Positions 1 through 9,429 of a DNA stretch of 64,000 nt are shown piece by piece. Position 1 is the first letter of the stretch. Each line of letters opens with the position of its first letter. The notes beneath the pieces are model-generated. The model saw only the letters and a list, made by a program, of their open reading frames with translations. It had not been told where the DNA came from and searched no databases. The position numbers and the translations under genes were made by a program. Origin of the DNA: Corynebacterium marambiense (lineage in GTDB: Bacteria; Actinomycetota; Actinomycetes; Mycobacteriales; Mycobacteriaceae); the NCBI RefSeq assembly GCF_016342275.1, contig NZ_JAEIOT010000004.1, forward strand, positions 496,001-560,000. The letters run 5' to 3'.

Positions 1-201
1 AAGGTCTCCGAGGCCCCGGGGTACGGGCAGACCGTACTCGCCTACGACCCGGGTTCCCGCGGGGCGATGGCCTATCTCGACGCTGCCAAGGAGATAGCCA
101 CCCGGGGTGATTACCCCGTCACCACTGAGTCCGGGGCGGTGGGGGTCGCTCCCACTGACGGTGGAGACGCTCCGCGTCGCGACGGTGGAGGTGGACGGTG
201 A
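1..201 (+). CDS. parA: ParA chromosome-partitioning ATPase, C-terminal fragment
   Basis: The window opens inside this gene; the last 66 codons are visible and end in TGA at 199-201. The visible residues [20 protein letters not shown] are the conserved C-terminal segment of ParA/Soj ATPases, followed by a low-complexity Gly/Asp/Arg tail. ParA is a Walker-type ATPase that works with ParB and parS to move replicated origins apart. Walker motifs lie outside the window. The stop overlaps the first possible parB start (GTG at 198), so the two genes are probably translationally coupled. Confidence 0.9.
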   Translation, partial: KVSEAPGYGQTVLAYDPGSRGAMAYLDAAKEIATRGDYPVTTESGAVGVAPTDGGDAPRRDGGGGR

Positions 202-1328
202 GCGACCGACGCACAGAACGCAATCCCCTTCTCCAGCAGAAAGGTTCCGATCACACCATGACACAGCAATCCCGTAAGGGTGACAGCCGTCGCGGCGGCC
301 TCGGGCGTGGCCTCGCCGCGCTCATCCCGGATGGCGCATCTCCAGCACGACCCCGTCTCGGTGACGGTGCTGCCAGTATCCTCATGGGTGAGCGGACTCT
401 GGGGGCGGAAGCTACCACCGCACAAAACCCGCTGGGTGATGCGCGGACCGGGGCCCCGTCAGCCAAGTCCAGCAAAGGTCCGACCGCTGCCTCGGGAACA
501 CCCGACACCGGGACTTCCGTCGGTGCCGTCTACCGCGAGCTGCCCGTCACGCAGATCATGCCGAACCCGCATCAGCCACGGACGGTGTTCGAGGAGGGGG
601 CACTTGAGGAGCTCGTTCACTCTATCCGCGAGTTCGGTCTCATGCAGCCGATCGTGGTCCGCCGGGCACCTGATGACGGTGGCTGGGAGATCATCATGGG
701 TGAACGCCGCTGGCGGGCAGCAACCCGGGCCGGGCTCACCGAAATCCCGGCCATCGTCCGGGACACAGACGACAGTTCCATGCTCCGAGACGCACTCCTG
801 GAGAACATCCACCGCGTCCAGCTGAACCCGCTGGAGGAGGCTGCCGCCTACCAACAGCTGCTGGAGGAGTTCGGGGTGACCCAAGCTCAGCTCGCCGACC
901 GGATCGGTCGATCCCGTCCCGTGATCACCAACATGATCAGGTTGCTGGCGCTCCCCGTTCCGGTCCAACGCAAGGTCGCGGCTGGGGTCCTCTCCGCCGG
1001 ACACGCACGTGCTCTCCTGGGCTTGAAGACGGGAGCTGACGCGCAGGTGGCACTCGCCGACCGGATCGTCGCCGAGGGACTGTCCGTTCGCGCCACCGAA
1101 GAGGCCGTCACCCTGCTGAACCGTGGCGACAACGTCCCGGAGCGGAAAGCGAAGGAAAAGCCCGCTCCGCCGGAGTTCGCGATGCACGCCGCCGACCGTC
1201 TCGCGGATCGCCTGGATACCCGCGTGACCGTGAGCGTGGGTAAACGCAAGGGGAAGATCACGGTTGAGTTCGGGGACCGTGAAGATCTCGAGCGGATCAT
1301 GGGTCTCCTGCAGACCGGGTCCGAGTAA
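198..1328 (+). CDS. parB: ParB centromere-binding protein
   Basis: ParB loads on parS sites, spreads as a CTP-dependent clamp and is moved by ParA. The 376-residue protein has the N-terminal ParA-interaction segment [11 protein letters not shown], the ParB/Srx nuclease-like fold with the motif GERRWRA, a helix-turn-helix (about residues 215-260, [22 protein letters not shown]) and a C-terminal dimerisation domain. Two starts are possible: GTG at 198, overlapping the parA stop and preceded by a GGTGGAGG-like ribosome site, or ATG at 258 (MTQQSRKGD), which gives the family-typical N-terminus just before GLGRGL. I favour 258 on family length but give the longer frame. At least seven parS-like sites lie downstream in this window. 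Confidence 0.95.
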   Translation: MSDRRTERNPLLQQKGSDHTMTQQSRKGDSRRGGLGRGLAALIPDGASPARPRLGDGAASILMGERTLGAEATTAQNPLGDARTGAPSAKSSKGPTAASGTPDTGTSVGAVYRELPVTQIMPNPHQPRTVFEEGALEELVHSIREFGLMQPIVVRRAPDDGGWEIIMGERRWRAATRAGLTEIPAIVRDTDDSSMLRDALLENIHRVQLNPLEEAAAYQQLLEEFGVTQAQLADRIGRSRPVITNMIRLLALPVPVQRKVAAGVLSAGHARALLGLKTGADAQVALADRIVAEGLSVRATEEAVTLLNRGDNVPERKAKEKPAPPEFAMHAADRLADRLDTRVTVSVGKRKGKITVEFGDREDLERIMGLLQTGSE

Positions 1329-1353
1329 CACACTCCGGAATCGGACTCCGGCG

Positions 1354-2046
1354 ATGATCCCCTCGCTGTACGCGGTGACCCCGGACACCGTCTGTCTCAT
1401 GCACCCCCGGGCGCGGGCGAGCGTGTTCTGGGAGCTTGACCCCGCAACCGCGGCGGAGGTTACCGCCACTGGTTCTGCCAACTTGGAGAAGGAGGCGTGG
1501 ATACACCGGGTTCTGGTCGAACAAGGCGGATGCGGTTACAACATCGGCACGGTCGAGGAAACCGGGGCTATCGCGAGCGTTCTGTTCTGTGACCCGGAGG
1601 AGGCGTCAGGGGTGGTCCAACTGCCGACGGCACCCGTTTCCCCGGACGCGATGTTGCTGAGCTCCCTCTTCATTGATGACCGGTTCGGGGGAACCGGCCT
1701 CGAGGCCGTCCTCGTCACGGCCGTAATCCTGGAACTGACCCGACGGGGCGTGCGGGCTGTGGAAGCGTTCGCCGTGCGCGGTGTCGAGGGAATAGCCGGC
1801 AACTCCGTCCTTGAGGGGAGTGCCCGGGATGACACCGTTCCGCCCGACCGGGACGATGGTGCGGCAGAGGTCGTTGCGCGGGCGGCCGACATAGGTCTGT
1901 TGAGGATTGAGGTTCTGGAGGCAGCGGGTTTCGAGGTTGTTGCTGACCACGATCTGCTCCCCCGCCTCAGGTTGTCGTTGCCCCCGGAAAATGCCGCGTG
2001 GAAAGTGGGCGCCGCAGAGCTTCCCCTGGTAGCGGTTCCCGGATAG
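1354..2046 (+). CDS. GNAT-like conserved protein between parB and cwlM
   Basis: This 230-residue protein lies between parB and cwlM, as the Rv3916c-type conserved protein does in mycobacteria. The segment with SSLFIDDRFGGTGLEAVLVTAVILELTRRG fits the acetyl-CoA-binding region of a GNAT acetyltransferase fold. Residues after about 140 diverge, and a conserved acceptor-substrate motif is not evident. The ATG at 1354 (MIPSLYAV) was chosen because an upstream in-frame start at 1264 lies inside parB. No strong ribosome site is visible. Substrate unknown. Confidence 0.7.
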   Translation: MIPSLYAVTPDTVCLMHPRARASVFWELDPATAAEVTATGSANLEKEAWIHRVLVEQGGCGYNIGTVEETGAIASVLFCDPEEASGVVQLPTAPVSPDAMLLSSLFIDDRFGGTGLEAVLVTAVILELTRRGVRAVEAFAVRGVEGIAGNSVLEGSARDDTVPPDRDDGAAEVVARAADIGLLRIEVLEAAGFEVVADHDLLPRLRLSLPPENAAWKVGAAELPLVAVPG

Positions 2047-2072
2047 TCTGGTCTCTCCGCACATTCGGGGTC

Positions 2073-2095
2073 GCCCGTGGGACAGCGAAGCGGGC
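2073..2095. terminator. Possible terminator between convergent genes
   Basis: A GCCCG...CGGGC hairpin lies in the 60-bp gap between the convergent GNAT-like gene and cwlM. It has no clear T-run, so this is a weak call. Confidence 0.3.
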
Positions 2096-2106
2096 TGGAG
2101 AACCGT

Positions 2107-3288
2107 TCAGAGTAACTCTGATTTGAGGATCTCGCTGAACTTGTAGGTTCCGGTCGGCTGATCATCCCGGTCCATGAGGTACAGACGCTTGACCGCGACG
2201 ACGATGGATTCCGCGATGGCGTCACGCTGGGTGGAATCCGTGAGGACGGCGACGTCGTGCGGGTTGGAGAGATAGCCCGCGACGAACTCGACGCACGTCA
2301 TCTCGCTCAGCCGCAGAAGATCCCACGTCCGGGCGTGATTCCCGCAGTTGATGAGATCGGTACGTGTGCTGACCTCGCGTTGGATCAGCCCCGACAGCTT
2401 CTCCCCCATCAGCGACGACGAACCGTGCTGCGATCCGAAGTAGAACGACGCACAGCCGGAGGCCTTCTCATTCGGGTAGTGGTCGAGCTGCAGGCAGAGC
2501 ATGAGATCCGCACCGAACGCGTTGGCGATGTTCGCCCGCTGATCGTGGCTCGGATCATCCATCCGGGGCCGGGAGATGATCGTCTCCATACCCGTCGCGA
2601 CCATCCTCCCCTCGAGCCGGGTGGCGAGATCCCAGAGGATCTCCTCCTCGGAGATGTCGCCGAATCGTCCCCGTACGGTCCGGCCCTTGTTGGCTCCACC
2701 GAGACCCGGGTCGATGACGACGCGTTTACCGGTGAGCTGCGGCCCGGCGAGGCGTACCTGCTCGCGCTCGAGGATGGCGTTCGGTGAACCCCCGGTGATG
2801 CGGCGGCCGAGGTAATTCAGCGCCCGGATCGTTTTCGGACCGCAGATTCCGTCGCTCTCGAGCCCGTAGTTCAACTGGTAGTTGGCGACGGCATTGTATG
2901 TCGCCTGCCCGTAGTGCCCGTCAATCCGATCCGTGTAGAACCCCAGTTCAAGCAGTTGCTGCTGGAGTTGGTTGACGTCATCGCCGACGAGGACGTTGTT
3001 CGGATAGAAAGAGAGCACCCTAGCCCCGAGCGTGTACGTGGCTTCACGGAGTTCGCGAAGTGTCGATTCACCGATCTCACCGGAGGCGATGATGCCCCGA
3101 GTCTGCTGAAACTCCTGGACAGCCAGTGCTAGCTCCGCGTCGTAGAGCGTGTCCTTCTCCTCGAAACGCTCGGAGTCCTTTCCTCCGACATCTCCTGCGT
3201 AGCCCTGAATCAGGCCGAGTCGGGCCAGGGTGGATCGCACCTCTGCGACACGGGGGCTACTGTCGCCCACCCGCAGTTTGTCTGCCAC
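2107..3288 (-). CDS. cwlM: CwlM-like peptidoglycan-synthesis regulator (amidase_3 fold)
   Basis: This 393-residue protein starts at GTG 3288. Two peptidoglycan-binding repeats at the N-terminus (about 1-165; GDSSPRVAEVRSTLARLGL and QLLELGFYTDRIDGHYG) precede an N-acetylmuramoyl-L-alanine amidase_3 domain (about 188-380). The first zinc motif, normally DPGHGG, reads DPGLGG with Leu196, and the region of the second histidine reads CLQLDHYPN. This argues that the enzyme is inactive. Mycobacterial CwlM is a non-enzymatic, PknB-phosphorylated activator of MurA, and the conserved tail here (TGTYKFSEILKSELL) contains candidate Thr residues. The neighbourhood (parB, trx, sigM, murJ) matches the conserved actinobacterial order. 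Confidence 0.88.
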   Translation of the reverse strand: MADKLRVGDSSPRVAEVRSTLARLGLIQGYAGDVGGKDSERFEEKDTLYDAELALAVQEFQQTRGIIASGEIGESTLRELREATYTLGARVLSFYPNNVLVGDDVNQLQQQLLELGFYTDRIDGHYGQATYNAVANYQLNYGLESDGICGPKTIRALNYLGRRITGGSPNAILEREQVRLAGPQLTGKRVVIDPGLGGANKGRTVRGRFGDISEEEILWDLATRLEGRMVATGMETIISRPRMDDPSHDQRANIANAFGADLMLCLQLDHYPNEKASGCASFYFGSQHGSSSLMGEKLSGLIQREVSTRTDLINCGNHARTWDLLRLSEMTCVEFVAGYLSNPHDVAVLTDSTQRDAIAESIVVAVKRLYLMDRDDQPTGTYKFSEILKSELL

Positions 3289-3403
3289 GATATCTTCGTC
3301 CTTCGTCCTACGGTTTCAGATCTGCAGTGGGCATATCCGGGATCTCCCGTGCCCTCAGGTCCGACTTTTGGTGCTGTCGGTGACGTTCAGGTCAGATTAC
3401 CAG

Positions 3404-3727
3404 TTAGATCATGCCCTCCAGCTGGGACACGATCGCGCTCCTGGAACGGGGCCTGTTGAACTCCGCAATTTTGTTTCCCCTGCTGAAAAACATCAGGGTG
3501 GGGATCGACATGATCTGATACCTGGCCCCGAGGCCACGTTCGGCGTCGACGTCGACCTTGGCGATGACAGCCCTGTCCCCCATCTCTTCAGCCACCTGAT
3601 CGATGATCGGAGACAGCTTCCGGCATGGTCCGCACCATTCGGCCCAGAAGTCGACCAGGACGGGTTTGTCTGCGCCGAGTACCAGCTCCTCGAAGGTACT
3701 CTCGGTGACGCTAACTGGGGTGCTCAT
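3404..3727 (-). CDS. trxA: Thioredoxin
   Basis: A 107-residue thioredoxin with the canonical active site WCGPC in FWAEWCGPCRKLSP and the cis-proline motif SIPTL. It reduces cytoplasmic disulfides using electrons from TrxB. The start at 3727 (MSTPVSVTE) was chosen over longer in-frame possibilities because it gives standard thioredoxin length and has GGAGGATAG just upstream. It lies 112 bp downstream of trxB on the same strand, so the two are probably cotranscribed; nearby sigM suggests disulfide-stress control. Confidence 0.95.
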   Translation of the reverse strand: MSTPVSVTESTFEELVLGADKPVLVDFWAEWCGPCRKLSPIIDQVAEEMGDRAVIAKVDVDAERGLGARYQIMSIPTLMFFSRGNKIAEFNRPRSRSAIVSQLEGMI

Positions 3728-3839
3728 ATCTATCCTCCGATGTGGTGGCGATGGCTGGAATAGGTCGTGAGAATGTGATTCCCAGGGGCGGCTACCTCGA
3801 GAATACGCGGTTCGTCCGGTGATCGGTCCGGCGCGGACC

Positions 3840-4781
3840 TCACAGTGTGGGAGCCGTGGTGAGGAAGTGCTCGGTGTCGATTGCGGCACGGCACCCGGAA
3901 CCGGCTGCCGTGACCGCCTGCTGGTAGTGACTGTCGACAAGGTCGCCGCAGGCGAAGACCCCGGGGATACTGGTCCTGCTCGACGGCTGCTCGACGGTGA
4001 CGTATCCGGCTGGATCGCAGTCGATCTGACCGCTGACCATCTCGGAGCGCGGGTCGAGGCCGATGGCGACGAACATGGCCGCCACATCGAGACGGGAGTT
4101 TTCTCCGCTCACCGTGTCGGCGAGCTCGAGGCCGGTGACCTTCTGCTCGCCCTCGACCCGGGTGACCACCTTATTGATCAGGAACCGGATCTTGTCGTTG
4201 GCCCGTGCGCGCTCCTCCATGATGGCCGATGCGCGGAACTCCTCCCTACGGTGCACGATGGTCACCGAGCTGGCGAAGCGGGTGAGGAAGAGCGCCTCCT
4301 CCATGGCGGAGTCGCCGCCGCCGATGACGGCAATGTCCTGGTCGCGGAAGAAGAAGCCGTCGCAGGTGGCGCAGGAGCTAACGCCGCGCCCGAGAAGCTG
4401 CTGTTCACCGGGGACCCCGAGATAGCGGGGGGCGGCACCCATCGCCAGGATCACCGTGCGGGCAGCGAACTCTTCATCACCGACCCACACCTTCTTGATA
4501 TCGCCACCGAGTTCCATCTTGTCCACGAGCTCCTGGCGCAGATCGGCGCCGAAGCGTTCCGCCTGGGTCCGCATCTGCTCCATCAGCTCCGGCCCCATGA
4601 TCCCCTCGGCGAACCCGGGGTAGTTTTCCACCTCAGTCGTGGTCATCAGGGACCCGCCGTACTCGATGCCCTCGAAGACCAGTGGCTTGAGTTCGGCACG
4701 GGCGGCGTAGATCGCCGCAGTGTAGCCGGCGGGGCCGGAGCCGACGATGATGACGTCATGGACTGGTGGGGTGTTCGTCAT
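3840..4781 (-). CDS. trxB: Thioredoxin reductase (NADPH)
   Basis: This 313-residue flavoprotein has an N-terminal FAD-binding [18 protein letters not shown] motif (about 12-30), the redox pair CATC ([11 protein letters not shown]), an NADPH-binding [13 protein letters not shown] segment, and a C-terminal FAD segment with [11 protein letters not shown]. It transfers electrons from NADPH to TrxA. Family length is normal and both cysteines are present. It lies between sigM (upstream) and trxA. Confidence 0.96.
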   Translation of the reverse strand: MTNTPPVHDVIIVGSGPAGYTAAIYAARAELKPLVFEGIEYGGSLMTTTEVENYPGFAEGIMGPELMEQMRTQAERFGADLRQELVDKMELGGDIKKVWVGDEEFAARTVILAMGAAPRYLGVPGEQQLLGRGVSSCATCDGFFFRDQDIAVIGGGDSAMEEALFLTRFASSVTIVHRREEFRASAIMEERARANDKIRFLINKVVTRVEGEQKVTGLELADTVSGENSRLDVAAMFVAIGLDPRSEMVSGQIDCDPAGYVTVEQPSSRTSIPGVFACGDLVDSHYQQAVTAAGSGCRAAIDTEHFLTTAPTL

Positions 4782-4806
4782 GGAGATCCTCGAGGGGTTG
4801 ATGAGT

Positions 4807-4834
4807 AGTACGGCGTCGATTGTAGGCGTGTCCC
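4807..4834 (-). promoter_or_regulatory. Candidate overlapping housekeeping and ECF promoter for trxB
   Basis: On the minus strand a TACAAT hexamer (4819-4824) resembles a SigA -10 box. GGGACA (4829-4834), 16 bp from CGTACT (4807-4812), resembles the -35/-10 pattern of ECF sigma factors such as SigM. This is pattern matching only. Confidence 0.3.
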
Positions 4835-4862
4835 GCCCGATCGTGCGCCGCCCCCGTCCGGC

Positions 4863-5537
4863 TCAGTGATCCGGTTCCGTGAGCAGTGCCTTCAGGGCGG
4901 CGCGGGCGCGGGCGCGACGGGATTTCACGGTTCCCGGGCGAATATTCATGATCGTCGCGACCTCGTCGACCGGTAGATCCGCCAGGTCGACGAGAAGGAT
5001 GGCCTGTCGCTGATCTTCGGGGAGTTTTCCGATCGCCTCACGGAGAGTCAGTTCCAGATCGATCTGGCCGAAGGGTTCCTCGGTGCCGAGGAGCCGGTAC
5101 GCGACCTCGGAGGCATCGAGTGTCGTGAACTCATTTCGCCGGAAACTAACCCCGAGGTGGTCGTAACCGGAGTTGACCACGAGCCGGTGGAGCCACGTTG
5201 TGAGGGCCGAATCCCCACGGAGCTTCGATAGGTGGCGGCTGGCGCGGAGCAGTGCATCCTGCACAATGTCGTCTGCTTCGTCGTCAGAACGGGCGTAACG
5301 GCGGGCCACCCGCCAGAGCCGGGCACGGTGTCTCCGGACAATCTCCGAAAACGCCGTGTCATCGCCGTCGATGTACGCGTCAACGAGGCTGCCGTCATCT
5401 GCGGTTTGATGGGTGCGGACACCCGGTCTGGTGCGCCGCCGCTGCAGGGGGCGCCGGGGCGAACCCGATATCGACCCGGGACCGGGTGCCCGCCCACCCT
5501 TCGCGGGGTCGTCGTCCCCGGCAACGGTGTTCCCCAT
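4863..5537 (-). CDS. sigM: ECF sigma factor SigM
   Basis: A 224-residue group IV sigma factor. Region 2 is at about 60-130 (DDTAFSEIVRRHRARLWRVA and the core-binding DDIVQDALLRA) and region 4 at about 160-220 (LPEDQRQAILLVDLADLPVDEVA, then an HTH with GTVKSRRARARAAL). The start at ATG 5537 has AGGGGAG upstream and avoids a long read-through frame into murJ. The location between murJ and trxB/trxA matches sigM of corynebacteria and mycobacteria, where SigM responds to oxidative/disulfide stress. No separate anti-sigma gene follows. Confidence 0.88.
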   Translation of the reverse strand: MGNTVAGDDDPAKGGRAPGPGSISGSPRRPLQRRRTRPGVRTHQTADDGSLVDAYIDGDDTAFSEIVRRHRARLWRVARRYARSDDEADDIVQDALLRASRHLSKLRGDSALTTWLHRLVVNSGYDHLGVSFRRNEFTTLDASEVAYRLLGTEEPFGQIDLELTLREAIGKLPEDQRQAILLVDLADLPVDEVATIMNIRPGTVKSRRARARAALKALLTEPDH

Positions 5538-5730
5538 GTGGCCACTCCCCTGCTGATCTGCGAGACACCGCGGGGCGGTACAAGAAGTGGTGCAGTGGAT
5601 CCGTCGTTCCATGTACCGGCGGTGGAGGACCATTATCCACCGGGTACTGCAAATGCGATAGGTTCGGGCCGGAAATTGCCCCTCCGGGGGTAGCGGAACT
5701 GCGTATTTAACTCCGGGATGCGGTGCCCGA

Positions 5731-8700
5731 TCAGCGGGGACCGGCACCCCCGCCGACGGAAACCGGGAGACCCCGTACCGAAATCTCCGCCACATCTGCG
5801 GGCTCCGGCATGGGTAGTTCCCACACCCAGACCAGAATCCGGGTGAATCCGGGATCGTCGGCCGACTGCATGCCGGTGCCGATGGTGTTCGTGCCCGCGG
5901 ACAATCGGGCCTCGCCCAGTTCCACAGCCTGGTCGAGAGAGACAAAGGGGCCCTCCGGAACGCCGTAGACCCGAATGCCGGTACCGGGACGGTCCGTTGT
6001 GATGATGACTTCCCTGACCTTCGTGAGGCTGGCGAGATCCACAACGAGACCAACGCCGGTCTTCAATCCTGCCGGGGGTGCGGCGAACTGCTGGAGGTAG
6101 CGGTCCGTCCGCCACCCGGTGGCCGGATCCCCGTCCACCGCGAGCGGGGCGAGGTCCGGATTATCCTCGGTGCCGGGAACCACGTCGCCCGGTTCCCATT
6201 CGACGGCCGCCGTGACCGGGATATCGCTCATCCGTGCCGGTTTGTCCGCACCCCGCGCCGCGGAAGGCGCGACCGATGCGATGGAATCACTGTTGACGGG
6301 GGACTCCTCCCGCCCACCACCGAAGACGCTGGCGAGATAGAGGGCCGCGACCGCGATGATTACCACGATAGCGACGGATGACGCCGCGATCACCGCGATC
6401 ATTCGCCCTGAGTACTCTGCGCTACCGAATCCCGAGGTAATGGCCGGCTTTGGAGTCTGTTCATCCTTCACCATGACCCGTGGGGCCGGGTCATCGTCGT
6501 CCTCATCGGACAAGCCGACGTCTCGGAGGCGGAAGGCCAGGTTTGCGGCGGTCGGCTGCTGGACATCACTTGAGCCCGAGCGCCCCGCGATCCGTGCTGC
6601 CTCGGACAAGTCGGTGATGGCCTCAGGACCATCCTTCCCGACGAGAAGGGCGAGTCCCGCGCCGATGCTGTCGAGGTCCTCCGCGACCGTCGCGTTCGGC
6701 AGGACAGCCGGGAATGCGAGGATCGCCCGACCCGAGGTGTCGATCCGGATCCGGGATCGGTGCTCCACACCGAGGGGTTGATGCTCGGCGTGTGCTGCGG
6801 CAGCCGCGTCCGCGAGGTAACTCATGGCGAGCGCCGCTGCGCGGGGGTCTACCTGCCCCTCGGCGACGGTGACGAGTGAGGAACCAGGGACCCAATCGGC
6901 GACGACGAGGCAACCCGACCGGTAGGACGACACGGAGATCCCCCGGGCGATACCCGTATTACCCAGGCGGCCGAGCAACCGTGTTTTCCGGGCGACGTCT
7001 CGGGCGGTGGCAGCAGCCTCGATCGGGCTCACCGGGGCCGCGGGAACCTGCCCGGTGGTGTCCACGAAGACCAGGGCGACCTCGCGGCCGGTCGCGATCT
7101 CACGGGCCTGCCAGAACTGTGCTCCTGGAACGCTGCCGTGGTCGGCGAGCAGGCGGAAGCGACCGTCGGACACCGGGGCCCCGGGTACCAGGCGGGGGCC
7201 CCGTACGACGCCGGCTGACATTGGGGGCGGAACCGGGGATGCGTTGAACGGCTCGACCGTGATGATCTGGGAGGAGATTTCCTCGGGGGTGACCTTGTCC
7301 ACGCCCTCTCCGGTCGGCGGGTTGGCGGTGATGAACCGACGCAGTACCGGGATGCGGCGCAGCAGACCGCCCATCGAACGAACTTCTGGCAGACCCGATC
7401 GGGACAGTGCGAGTCCGGTGACGATGAGGAACACGACGCCAGCTATACCGCACCGGAGGAAGAAACCGATGCTCCCCAGGGCATCGAAAATCCCGGACGC
7501 GAGATGGACGAGAGCGGTGTCCAGAGCCACCGCCACGAGGGCACCGACGAGGGAGGAACCCAGAGCCCAGGTGCTCGACCGCAGGATGGACAATCCGTTG
7601 AGGGAACCAAGTTTGCGGTGCAGCAGGAACGCGCCGATGACCGCACCGGCCGCGAACCCGAACCCGTTCGCCGCCCCGAGGAGGATGACCACCCGCGACG
7701 GTGAGGTGGCGACCACCGGTGCCAGAAGACTCAGCAGAACCTTCGTGCCCGTGATGCCGGCGATGATGAAGGTGGGGGTCCACGCCTGCTCCCGGGCGTA
7801 GAACACGCGAAGATGCAGCAAGACGAGAGCGTACGGGAGCAACGTGAACGCGGAGAAGCTCAGCGTCCACCCGAGGATGTTCGCCGAATCCCGGCTGAAC
7901 AGACCGTACGCGAACAGCGCGTTGGCTATCTGCGTACCGAACGCGGTAAAGAAGATGATTACGGGAATCATCGCCACGAACGTGAGCTTCGTTGCGAGCG
8001 TCAGGTCTCGGACGACCGCGGCGTCATCACCGTCAGCGGCGTTGCGGCTGAGCCGAGGCATGATCGCGGTGAGGAGGGTGACCCCGATGATGCCGTAGGG
8101 AACCTGGAGTAGCAGCCACGCCTGCTGGTAGATCAGGGGGGCGGATTCGCTCGACGCGGACGCGATCCTGGTGACGATGATGTAGCCGGCCTGGGAGATG
8201 GCGACGTACACGATGATGGCCATTGCCATCCCGCCGAACTGCTTGAGCCGGTCGTCGATGCCCCATAGCGGCCGGAGATCGATGCCTGCGTTCCGCAGCG
8301 GCTTCACCATGATGAGAGCCTGAACCACCACGCCGAGGGTCGTGCCGAGACCGAGTAGGAGCACGTGCGGGTCGGTCAGGGACACCTGCTGATCGGGCGC
8401 CAGTCCGCCGGGGAGCATCCAGTAGAGGGCCAGAACGACCAGAACGACGACATTGTTCGCGACCGGCGCCCACGCCCCGGGTTTGAATACCCCCTTCGTG
8501 TTGAGGATAGCCATGAAGAGGGAGAACACCCCGTAGAAGAAGATCTGGGGCAGAAGGAGGTAGGCGAAGGCTGATGCCTGAGAGAGGTTGACCTCGCCAT
8601 CCCTGCCGAGTGTCAGTGTCGCCAACAGGCCCGCTGTACCGACCGAGAGCACCGTCACCACGGTCAGGAGGGTTGCCGACAGGGTGAATAGTCTCCGGAT

Positions 8701-9258
8701 GAAGGCTGCGCCGTTGTCCGGATCCTCTTTCTCGGCGCGGACGAGAACCGGAACCACGAGGGAAGTAAGAACCGCACCGAGCACGATCTCGGTGATCAGG
8801 TTCGGGAGCGTGTTCGCCGTGTTGAACGCTGAACCGACTGCGGTTCCCATCGTCGCACCGATCGCCGCGTTACGGAGGAAACCCGTGATGCGGCTGATAA
8901 GCGTTGCAACTGCCATGGAGCCGGTGGAGCGCACGACCTCTGAATCGGTGGCCTTGCGTCCCGGTCGCGGGACGGGGTCACTGTCCCGGTCGGGGTGACT
9001 CGTTGCCACCGCCGGCGCGTCGGTCGCGTGCACCCTGGTGGTCCTCCCGCTGGTCACGGCTGTGGGGGCCAGGGTGAGACGGGACAGATCCACAACAGGT
9101 TGCCGGATACTGGTGACCGGTCGACTGGCGGGTACCGGCGCCGGTGGGGACGGCGGGATGATCCGGCCACGCTGGCCAATGGAGGCGCCGCGGTCGGACC
9201 CGTGTCTGGGTGCGTCTCGGTCGGGTTGGTCGGGCTCAGCTGAGTTCACAATTCCCAT
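5731..9258 (-). CDS. murJ: MurJ/MviN lipid II flippase fused to pseudokinase and extracellular domain
   Basis: This 1175-residue protein has a disordered cytoplasmic N-terminus (about 1-115) and a MATE-like MurJ domain with about 14 membrane segments (about 118-640, beginning LISRITGFLRNAAIGA). A cytoplasmic pseudokinase follows (about 697-915; FRLLADHGSVPGAQFWQA). No HRD or DFG catalytic motif is recognisable. A single membrane segment (about 951-973) leads to an external domain of about 195 residues resembling discoidin/sugar-binding folds. Mycobacterial MviN has the same fusion; there its phosphorylated pseudokinase domain recruits FhaA to control peptidoglycan precursor flipping. Confidence 0.93.
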   Translation of the reverse strand: MGIVNSAEPDQPDRDAPRHGSDRGASIGQRGRIIPPSPPAPVPASRPVTSIRQPVVDLSRLTLAPTAVTSGRTTRVHATDAPAVATSHPDRDSDPVPRPGRKATDSEVVRSTGSMAVATLISRITGFLRNAAIGATMGTAVGSAFNTANTLPNLITEIVLGAVLTSLVVPVLVRAEKEDPDNGAAFIRRLFTLSATLLTVVTVLSVGTAGLLATLTLGRDGEVNLSQASAFAYLLLPQIFFYGVFSLFMAILNTKGVFKPGAWAPVANNVVVLVVLALYWMLPGGLAPDQQVSLTDPHVLLLGLGTTLGVVVQALIMVKPLRNAGIDLRPLWGIDDRLKQFGGMAMAIIVYVAISQAGYIIVTRIASASSESAPLIYQQAWLLLQVPYGIIGVTLLTAIMPRLSRNAADGDDAAVVRDLTLATKLTFVAMIPVIIFFTAFGTQIANALFAYGLFSRDSANILGWTLSFSAFTLLPYALVLLHLRVFYAREQAWTPTFIIAGITGTKVLLSLLAPVVATSPSRVVILLGAANGFGFAAGAVIGAFLLHRKLGSLNGLSILRSSTWALGSSLVGALVAVALDTALVHLASGIFDALGSIGFFLRCGIAGVVFLIVTGLALSRSGLPEVRSMGGLLRRIPVLRRFITANPPTGEGVDKVTPEEISSQIITVEPFNASPVPPPMSAGVVRGPRLVPGAPVSDGRFRLLADHGSVPGAQFWQAREIATGREVALVFVDTTGQVPAAPVSPIEAAATARDVARKTRLLGRLGNTGIARGISVSSYRSGCLVVADWVPGSSLVTVAEGQVDPRAAALAMSYLADAAAAAHAEHQPLGVEHRSRIRIDTSGRAILAFPAVLPNATVAEDLDSIGAGLALLVGKDGPEAITDLSEAARIAGRSGSSDVQQPTAANLAFRLRDVGLSDEDDDDPAPRVMVKDEQTPKPAITSGFGSAEYSGRMIAVIAASSVAIVVIIAVAALYLASVFGGGREESPVNSDSIASVAPSAARGADKPARMSDIPVTAAVEWEPGDVVPGTEDNPDLAPLAVDGDPATGWRTDRYLQQFAAPPAGLKTGVGLVVDLASLTKVREVIITTDRPGTGIRVYGVPEGPFVSLDQAVELGEARLSAGTNTIGTGMQSADDPGFTRILVWVWELPMPEPADVAEISVRGLPVSVGGGAGPR

Positions 9259-9369
9259 TGTCTAACAGGATCGTGTGGAAGGAGGTAAAAGGTCATTACC
9301 CGGGCGCGGCGGACCGCGTCCACCGCGCCTCGATATCCGGGATCCGGTGGTGCCACGGATATCCCCCGG

Positions 9370-9385
9370 GGTTTCACGTGAAACA
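9370..9385. promoter_or_regulatory. parS-like site 1
   Basis: GGTTTCACGTGAAACA matches 15 of 16 bases of the consensus TGTTTCACGTGAAACA. It is intergenic between murJ and the DUF6049 gene. Confidence 0.8.
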
Positions 9386-9429
9386 CAACGCGAGGCACCG
9401 GTTGGCTGGTGTGTCCGTGTGTTTCGTCT

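Noticed and set aside
4863..6053. 396-residue frame extending sigM upstream
   Set aside because: It reads into the end of murJ and has no ribosome site; the MGNTVAG start at 5537 gives normal sigma-factor length.
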